Assembly: GCA_024223125.1 (NCBI GenBank)
Contig: JAAEOP010000959.1
Coordinates: forward strand, 1-5,992
DNA: 5,992 bases
Direction: 5' to 3'
Origin: Chloroflexota bacterium
Lineage (GTDB): Bacteria > Chloroflexota > Anaerolineae > Promineifilales > Promineifilaceae
In this document: positions 4,901 through 5,992 of the stretch, in pieces
Position numbering within the stretch: position 1 is the first letter of the stretch
Layout of the letters: each line of letters starts with the position of its first letter
Position numbers and translations under genes: made by a program
Notes under the pieces: model-generated
What the model was told of the DNA's origin: nothing
Database searches by the model: none
Seen by the model: the letters and a program-made list of their open reading frames with translations, nothing else

Positions 4901-5752
4901 ATGACCCAAGTAGCATTAAACAAGCAAATTGAGGCCGCAGTCACGGCCGTGCAACAGCACACACCTGACCAACCCACCATTGGTCTGGTTCTAGGCTCTG
5001 GACTCAGCGCCCTGGCCGACAATATCGAAAACAGCCACATTATCCCTTATGAGCAAATCCCTCACTGGCCTGTTTCTACAGTAGTAGGACACTCTGGACG
5101 TTTAATCAGCGGCCAGTTAGAAGGCAAAACAGTTCTGGTACAGCAAGGACGCGCTCATTATTATGAAGGGTACAACATGACCCAAATCACTTTCCCGGTG
5201 CGAGTGATGCGGGCATTAGGCGTTAACACCCTCATCGTAACCAATGCCGCCGGAGGCATCAACGCCAACTTTTCACCCGGCGACCTCATGCTCATCAGCG
5301 ATCACATCAACTTCTTGGGAATGGCCGGTCTCAATCCACTGTGCGGCCCTAATGATGACGCCATTGGACCCCGCTTTCCCGATATGATTGGGGCCTATGA
5401 TCCCGAATTACGCCGCATTGCAGAAGAAACGGCCGCCGCCCGCAACTTTATGCTGCAAAAAGGAGTGTACGCTTATTTAGCTGGACCTAGTTTTGAAACC
5501 CCGGCCGAATTACGCTTCCTACGCACGGTTGGCGCAGATGCAGTGGGCATGTCTACTGTACCCACTGTCGTCGTTGCCCGCCATGTCGGCATTCGCGTCC
5601 TAGGTATTTCCTCCATCACCAACAAAGCCGATCCTGACCCTCAACCAGGTACAGTTGTCACTCATGAAGAAGTATTGGAAACGGGCAAGCAGATCATCCC
5701 TAACCTGACAGCTTTAATTCGTGGCGTGTTACAAAAACTGGTAACATCTTAG
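4901..5752 (+). CDS. punA: Purine nucleoside phosphorylase, trimeric (class I) type
   Basis: Splits purine nucleosides such as inosine and guanosine with phosphate into the free base and (deoxy)ribose-1-phosphate (EC 2.4.2.1) in purine salvage, in the cytosol. The 283-residue length is near the 270-290 typical of this trimeric family, which also includes human PNP. Visible motifs are GSGL with S33, GHSGR with H64, QGRAHYYEGY at 82-91 with R84, H86 and Y88, TNAAGG at 114-119, GPSFETPAE at 195-203 with purine-binding F198 and E199, GMST at 216-219, ITNK with N241, and H255 in the THEEV segment. These match the human active-site set with an offset of 0 to 2 residues, so the enzyme should be active. 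One unusual residue is VPTV (T222) where relatives usually have VPEV. The ATG at 4901 follows a purine-rich ribosome site at 4888..4898. The gene has its own candidate promoter and leader hairpin, and it is followed closely by an insertion-sequence end. S-methyl-5'-thioadenosine phosphorylase is a related alternative, but the FETPAE and ITNK motifs favour PNP. Confidence 0.95.
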   Translation: MTQVALNKQIEAAVTAVQQHTPDQPTIGLVLGSGLSALADNIENSHIIPYEQIPHWPVSTVVGHSGRLISGQLEGKTVLVQQGRAHYYEGYNMTQITFPVRVMRALGVNTLIVTNAAGGINANFSPGDLMLISDHINFLGMAGLNPLCGPNDDAIGPRFPDMIGAYDPELRRIAEETAAARNFMLQKGVYAYLAGPSFETPAELRFLRTVGADAVGMSTVPTVVVARHVGIRVLGISSITNKADPDPQPGTVVTHEEVLETGKQIIPNLTALIRGVLQKLVTS

Positions 5753-5818
5753 ACCTGCGAGATACTACGTTAGCAATTACTGATTGAACGTTAACAAGAG
5801 AATAAAGAACAATTTGAT
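5753..5818. other. Gap containing the presumed end of the IS110-type element
   Basis: Only 66 bases separate the phosphorylase stop from the transposase stop, so the downstream end of the insertion sequence should fall here. No terminal inverted repeat is expected for IS110 elements, and none can be placed from one end alone. A near-direct repeat, ACGTTAGCAA at 5767..5776 and ACGTTAACAA at 5788..5797, is spaced 21 bases start to start. No terminator hairpin for the phosphorylase gene is visible. Confidence 0.35.
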
Positions 5819-5992
5819 TCAACCAGTGTAAGCAGGGTCAAAAGGGATTTTGCTTTTCAAGACACCGAATGCCAAATGCATCAGTTTACGCATAACGGCA
5901 ACGCGAATGACTGCTTTCTCTTTTCCTTTAGCGGCTAAACGTTGTGCCAACCTTTTTATCACAGGGTTATGTTGGATGGCGCTAATCGCCGC
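5819..5992 (-). CDS. IS110-family (IS110/IS116/IS902) transposase, C-terminal part, cut by the window edge
   Basis: On the minus strand the frame enters at 5992 and stops at TGA 5821..5819, encoding the last 57 residues. The sequence AAISAIQHNP, then a basic stretch VIKRLAQRLAAKGKEKA, then VAVMRKLMHLAFGVLK and an end near PFDPAY closely follow the C-terminus of IS110-family DEDD transposases (the Tnp_20 domain), whose usual pattern is SA..HNP..R.....L..RGK..K.A..A..RKLL.....L......D. These enzymes move their elements with a DEDD/serine mechanism guided by a bridge RNA. The catalytic parts lie outside the window, so intactness cannot be judged. The stop at the expected family position suggests this end is not truncated. 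Confidence 0.82.
   Translation of the reverse strand, partial: AAISAIQHNPVIKRLAQRLAAKGKEKAVIRVAVMRKLMHLAFGVLKSKIPFDPAYTG

Larger units (their letters stand above)
458..5507. repeat. Dispersed over-represented palindrome CGGCCG (16 copies)
   Basis: CGGCCG starts at 458, 722, 935, 1031, 1205, 2195, 2696, 2858, 3016, 3089, 3958, 4485, 4609, 4944, 5430 and 5502. Seven of these (1031, 1205, 3016, 3089, 4485, 4609, 4944) are flanked to form ACGGCCGT. All lie inside the four long genes; none falls in the TPR gene, the intergenic regions or the transposase fragment. The most common reading is ACG GCC, Thr-Ala, often followed by a Val codon, but other frames are used too (for example Arg-Pro at 4485). 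See the finding for the expected count. Confidence 0.75.

Noticed and set aside
1..5992. CRISPR array or toxin-antitoxin pair
   Set aside because: No regularly spaced long direct repeats and no pair of small overlapping genes of such families are present.

Overview
The window is bacterial chromosome with three minus-strand genes (39..3440), a divergent intergenic region rich in dyads and a promoter (3441..3890), two plus-strand genes (3891..5752), and the 3' end of an IS110-family transposase gene entering from the right edge on the minus strand (5819..5992). All six protein families are recognisable. No wholly unknown multigene system is present. The unexplained signals are in the non-coding DNA and in oligonucleotide composition.

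Organism: base composition is moderate. The eukaryotic-type UDP-glucose pyrophosphorylase (not GalU), the roughly 450-residue nicotinate phosphoribosyltransferase, the trimeric-type purine nucleoside phosphorylase and the heptad-repeat spacers would fit a Chloroflexota (Anaerolineae-like) genome. This is inference from gene families only; no 16S rRNA or other marker is present.

Left block, read on the minus strand from right to left: pncB (nicotinate to NaMN, the entry step of NAD salvage), then a small four-repeat TPR protein, then UTP--glucose-1-phosphate uridylyltransferase. The gaps are 68 and 70 bases, so co-transcription is possible, but a -10-like box right in front of the TPR gene suggests it may also have its own, near-leaderless promoter. 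The Shine-Dalgarno positions move two starts inward from the longest open frame: pncB starts at an ATG at 3440, and the uridylyltransferase at a TTG at 1430.

Middle: the 450-base divergent region holds a 45-base nested inverted-repeat cluster on the pncB side, an AT-rich dyad, a near-consensus extended -10 promoter firing toward the recombinase gene, and a roughly 130-base segment closed by a 16-position inverted pair that could be a structured leader or a small RNA.

Right block: a XerC/XerD-like tyrosine recombinase with all catalytic residues but no typical C-terminal tail, followed by purine nucleoside phosphorylase with its own promoter and a hairpin in its leader. The IS110-type gene ends 66 bases after the phosphorylase.

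The strongest window-wide anomaly is the palindrome CGGCCG: 16 copies, all inside genes, where about one is expected by chance. Seven of them are the longer octamer ACGGCCGT. This resembles the HIP1 phenomenon of cyanobacteria. PncB and purine nucleoside phosphorylase both serve nucleotide and cofactor salvage, but the sequence gives no sign that they are regulated together.
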